A DNA stretch of 7,348 bases, taken from the NCBI GenBank assembly GCA_014523665.1, contig JAATVR010000416.1, forward strand, positions 1-7,348, in the 5' to 3' direction. Each line of letters opens with the position of its first letter. Position 1 is the stretch's first letter. The position numbers were made by a program, and so were the translations under genes. Below the pieces are notes generated by a model, which made no database searches, was not told where the DNA came from, and worked only from the letters and a program-made list of their open reading frames with translations. Below are positions 5,409-7,348 of the stretch, in pieces. Origin of the DNA: Nitrososphaerales archaeon TH526. Lineage in GTDB: Archaea > Thermoproteota > Nitrososphaeria > Nitrososphaerales > Nitrososphaeraceae.

Positions 5409-6578
5409 TTAGAATAAGATACAACCTATGACTAGAGAAACTTGAAGTAGTATATGTAGCGGCATCGATTTTTTTGTTACTGAATTCCTCACAAAGTCTC
5501 GGTCATCAGAGTGTTTTAGAATATTGAAAAGATGAAAAAGAGTTAGAACAGAGGTCAGAGAAACAACTGAAGGAAGTATTAATGCCCTGTAATGTAAATA
5601 GAAATCTATTTCGTCATTTCTTATCGAAAATAATACGGCAAAAAATAAAATCCACGAAAAGACAGCAATTCCTATGTCAATCAAGATAGCAAGTCTAACG
5701 GCATTTTCTTTTCCAATAACGATCGGGATAGTACGCCTTCCCGCTGCTCTATCACCACTTATATCTCCAAGGTCATTCAACGGCGAAGTAACAAATACCA
5801 TCATGGCGAGCATTGAGCCAGAAAATATTGGAAGCAATAAAGCCAATATCGGGGAGTATTCATCGCCGTGGTAAAGGAGAAATTTGAAGTCATTGATAAC
5901 ATAATTATCCCAATTTATGCTAGATCCTAATAATAAAGAAGACATCATTGCGAGGGATATCGCAAGGGTTTTTATGATAAACCTATCTTTGAGTGAAATC
6001 TTTGGTGTGGAGTATAGAACTCCAATTAGGGCAATACTTGATGCGAAAAAAATTCCTGCTGTGTTACCGATCAAGACAGGAATTGCTATGCCTACCAAAT
6101 TGGTTGCGATCACAAACATTAGTGCGCATTTTTTCGAGACACTTCCAGAAGGGATTGGACGCTTAGTCTTTCCATTCGCACGATCAAGATCAGCATCAAT
6201 TAGGTCATTAAATACGTACATCCCAGTAATAATTAATAAAGTAGATATCGGGAGAAAGGCTATCTTAATCAGTTGCACCACATCATCCAACGTTAACGCA
6301 TAATTTCTAAAAACCTGAGCTGAATCCCCAGGAGCGCAGAGCAAACCTGAAACGGTTGCTAATGCAAAAAGTAACCCCCATTTCTTCCTAGAGTTAAAAA
6401 GAATGATTTGCGACCTAAGCATTTTTTCAATGCTGTCACCTTCTTCAGTATCTCTTTGAAAGAGTTTTGTAGTTTTGAGCTTGGTTTTCCATGCTGTCGG
6501 TAGTGAAATATCTTTGTCGTGGGGAGAAAGAGTTCCTTTTTGTCCATTATTCTTATTATCCATGATTGACGTGAACAT
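5409..6578 (-). CDS. UbiA-family membrane prenyltransferase
   Basis: Predicted to transfer an isoprenoid chain from a diphosphate donor to an acceptor inside the membrane, the reaction type of archaeal ether-lipid and quinone synthesis. Both Asp-rich Mg-diphosphate motifs are intact: N-D-L-I-D-A-D-L-D (124-132), followed by R-P-I-P-S-G (140-145), and N-D-L-G-D-I-S-G-D (268-276), followed by R-R-T-I-P-I. The Y-S-T-P-K...L-K-D-R-F loop (189-200) is also typical. I count eight or nine membrane segments between about 67 and 389. At 389 residues it is longer than usual (about 280-310), owing to a charged cytosolic N-terminus of about 55 residues with no recognised domain. ATG 6578 is used; ATG 6563 is an alternative only five residues in. 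Acceptor unknown: the second motif resembles digeranylgeranylglyceryl-phosphate synthase and chlorophyll-synthase types. Divergent from the 6900 regulator. Confidence 0.9.
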   Translation of the reverse strand: MFTSIMDNKNNGQKGTLSPHDKDISLPTAWKTKLKTTKLFQRDTEEGDSIEKMLRSQIILFNSRKKWGLLFALATVSGLLCAPGDSAQVFRNYALTLDDVVQLIKIAFLPISTLLIITGMYVFNDLIDADLDRANGKTKRPIPSGSVSKKCALMFVIATNLVGIAIPVLIGNTAGIFFASSIALIGVLYSTPKISLKDRFIIKTLAISLAMMSSLLLGSSINWDNYVINDFKFLLYHGDEYSPILALLLPIFSGSMLAMMVFVTSPLNDLGDISGDRAAGRRTIPIVIGKENAVRLAILIDIGIAVFSWILFFAVLFSIRNDEIDFYLHYRALILPSVVSLTSVLTLFHLFNILKHSDDRDFVRNSVTKKSMPLHILLQVSLVIGCILF

Positions 6579-6599
6579 AATGTGAGCTTACGAGCTAAA

Positions 6600-6608
6600 A
6601 TTGACCAA
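6600..6608 (+). promoter_or_regulatory. ATTGACCAA motif, copy 1
   Basis: The first of three ATTGACCA copies in the 321-bp divergent spacer. It overlaps the downstream edge of the likely UbiA TATA box. Operator function is inferred from position and repetition only. Confidence 0.35.
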
Positions 6609-6615
6609 ATAAATA
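6607..6615 (-). promoter_or_regulatory. Possible TATA box of the UbiA gene
   Basis: TATTTATTT on the minus strand, centred about 33 nt before ATG 6578, giving a leader of only a few bases. It runs directly into the ATTGACCAA motif at 6600-6608, so a protein on that motif would block the promoter. Confidence 0.4.
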
Positions 6616-6725
6616 CTACTTTACATATCCACGTTCAACAAACATATTTGTCACTAAAGGCCTGCTTCAGCAAAAGAATTTACATAATAGTGACAAATTT
6701 CTGTTCTTAATCATGAAAGAAAGAT

Positions 6726-6739
6726 ATATTGACCAATAT
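6726..6739 (+). promoter_or_regulatory. ATTGACCAA motif, copy 2, within a 14-bp dyad
   Basis: Contains ATTGACCAA (6728-6736), and is itself a perfect inverted repeat: ATATTG, two bases, CAATAT. Such symmetry suits a dimeric winged-helix protein. It lies mid-spacer between the UbiA and 6900 promoters. Confidence 0.4.
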
Positions 6740-6847
6740 TTACGCCCTTAGGCGAAAAGCTACGCTATACCCTCGTAAAATGCTGAGTACAAACAATTAT
6801 GGAACCGTAAATTCCGAATTTATCTCCTACTGGATTCTATGTATTAG

Positions 6848-6855
6848 TGGTCAAT
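6848..6855 (-). promoter_or_regulatory. ATTGACCA motif, copy 3, inverted
   Basis: TGGTCAAT on the plus strand is the reverse complement of ATTGACCA. It ends 12 bp upstream of the likely TATA box of the 6900 regulator, where a bound protein could affect that promoter. Confidence 0.35.
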
Positions 6856-6867
6856 TTGGTAGTCACA

Positions 6868-6875
6868 GATATAGG
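6868..6875 (+). promoter_or_regulatory. Possible TATA box of the 6900 regulator
   Basis: TATA-like sequence GATATAGG centred about 28 nt upstream of ATG 6900, the leaderless spacing. A second TATA-like CTATATAC at 6884-6891 is only 12 nt from the ATG, too close to serve this start. Confidence 0.4.
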
Positions 6876-6899
6876 TATTAATGCTATATACATTACAAT

Positions 6900-7268
6900 A
6901 TGTGTGACACTCTTAGCGAGAATCAGCTCTACAGATGCTTAGCAGACGAAAAGTCATTGCAGATATTCAGGTACATTTCGATGGGGATCCCATTCACCAT
7001 CAGCAGCGTCAAACTGACTCGGAAGCAGTACTACTGTAGACTTAACGCAATAGCCGCTGTAAGCTTGGTATTTAAGTTTAACGGAAGATACATCCCTACC
7101 TCCTTCAATGGGTTTATTGACTATCTGACAGAATCTCTTTGCAAGGAATACCGGAGGTATGCTGCTATTGAGGTCTTACCATCTAGTTTGCCAACGGAAG
7201 AATACTCTAACATAATATCTACTCTATTAACGGATAATGGTGCGAAGAAGGTTTTATTGAAGGGATAA
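6900..7268 (+). CDS. Winged-helix regulator, divergent paralogue of the 3315 protein
   Basis: A 122-residue soluble protein whose layout matches the 3315 regulator. It has L-A-D-E-K-S-L (14-20; S-D-D-K there), R-K-Q-Y-Y-C-R-L (41-48; H-Q-Y-Y-S-R-I), K-F-N-G-R-Y in the wing (59-64; E-N-G-E-Y), and a last helix I-S-T-L-L-T-D...K-K-V-L (106-119; I-D-T-L-V-N-D...K-K-I-L). The conserved A-G-L before the wing is replaced by V-S-L, and overall identity is low, so the family call rests on these anchor points. It has three Cys (2, 13, 46) with no obvious metal-site spacing. ATG 6900 has a TATA-like box 28 nt upstream and no other nearby start. It is divergent from the UbiA gene across a spacer with three ATTGACCA copies, so autoregulation or control of that gene is a reasonable guess only. 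Confidence 0.75.
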   Translation: MCDTLSENQLYRCLADEKSLQIFRYISMGIPFTISSVKLTRKQYYCRLNAIAAVSLVFKFNGRYIPTSFNGFIDYLTESLCKEYRRYAAIEVLPSSLPTEEYSNIISTLLTDNGAKKVLLKG

Positions 7269-7284
7269 GATCCAATATGGCATG

Positions 7285-7289
7285 TTTTT
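7285..7289 (+). terminator. Possible T-tract terminator
   Basis: Five T starting 17 nt after the stop of the 6900 gene. No stem precedes it. The remaining 80 bases to the window edge hold no gene I can see. Confidence 0.25.
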
Positions 7290-7348
7290 GTCTGCATCTG
7301 ATCATATAGCATGTTCGTCTTGCTCTTGTTTTAACACTCCCAATTCAA

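Noticed and set aside
5674..6303. Two plus-strand frames (66 and 128 codons) inside the UbiA gene
   Set aside because: Antisense shadows of a gene with intact family motifs.
522..6665. 11-bp TAAAGGCCTGC shared by 522-532 and 6655-6665
   Set aside because: Several 11-bp matches are expected by chance in 7.3 kb; the flanks do not match, so these are not attachment sites.
6743..6754. Small GC hairpin CGCC-CTTA-GGCG in the divergent spacer
   Set aside because: A four-base stem is too short to support an RNA or regulatory call.
6780..6878. 32-codon plus-strand ORF in the divergent spacer
   Set aside because: No correctly spaced promoter, no recognisable motif, and it runs over the likely regulatory sites of the 6900 gene.

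Overview
The window looks like accessory chromosome of an ammonia-oxidising archaeon (Nitrososphaeria/Thaumarchaeota, most like the Nitrososphaera/Nitrosocosmicus group). I infer this from AT-rich DNA, TATA boxes about 25-28 nt upstream of start codons with no Shine-Dalgarno leader (leaderless genes), secreted proteins with signal peptides ending in A-Q and many N-glycosylation sequons, several very small winged-helix regulators, and an archaeal-type UbiA prenyltransferase. No tRNA, rRNA, CRISPR array, transposase or phage gene is visible.

Layout. 1-448 (-): 5' part of a secreted protein of unknown function, cut by the window edge. 449-741: spacer with an 8-bp tandem repeat and a 12-bp palindrome. 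742-2061 (-): secreted PQQ-dependent aldose/glucose dehydrogenase-type beta-propeller. 2249-2539 (+): small winged-helix regulator. 2540-3314: gene-poor DNA with only doubtful gene fragments. 3315-3725 (+): second winged-helix regulator, of another type. 3794-4101 (-): possible small membrane protein and an even smaller ORF overlapping it by ATGA. 4272-4735 (-): a pseudogene of the same family as the 3315 regulator, broken by an in-frame stop and a frameshift. 4756-5263 (-): a second, unrecognised broken gene with an export-signal-like start. 5409-6578 (-): UbiA-family membrane prenyltransferase. 6579-6899: divergent promoter region with three copies of an ATTGACCA motif. 6900-7268 (+): third regulator, a divergent paralogue of the 3315 protein.

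How it fits together. The solid genes are the sugar dehydrogenase, the UbiA enzyme and three small DNA-binding proteins. The most informative pattern is a family of about 120-140-residue winged-helix proteins present in three states: intact (3315), intact but diverged (6900) and dead (4272-4735), set among decaying DNA. The 6900 regulator is divergent from the UbiA gene, and the shared spacer carries a repeated motif touching one promoter and lying just upstream of the other. A local regulatory circuit is plausible but unproven. I see no clearly new multi-gene system; the best leads are the decayed regulator family, the overlooked broken gene at 4756-5263 and the motif in the 6579-6899 spacer.
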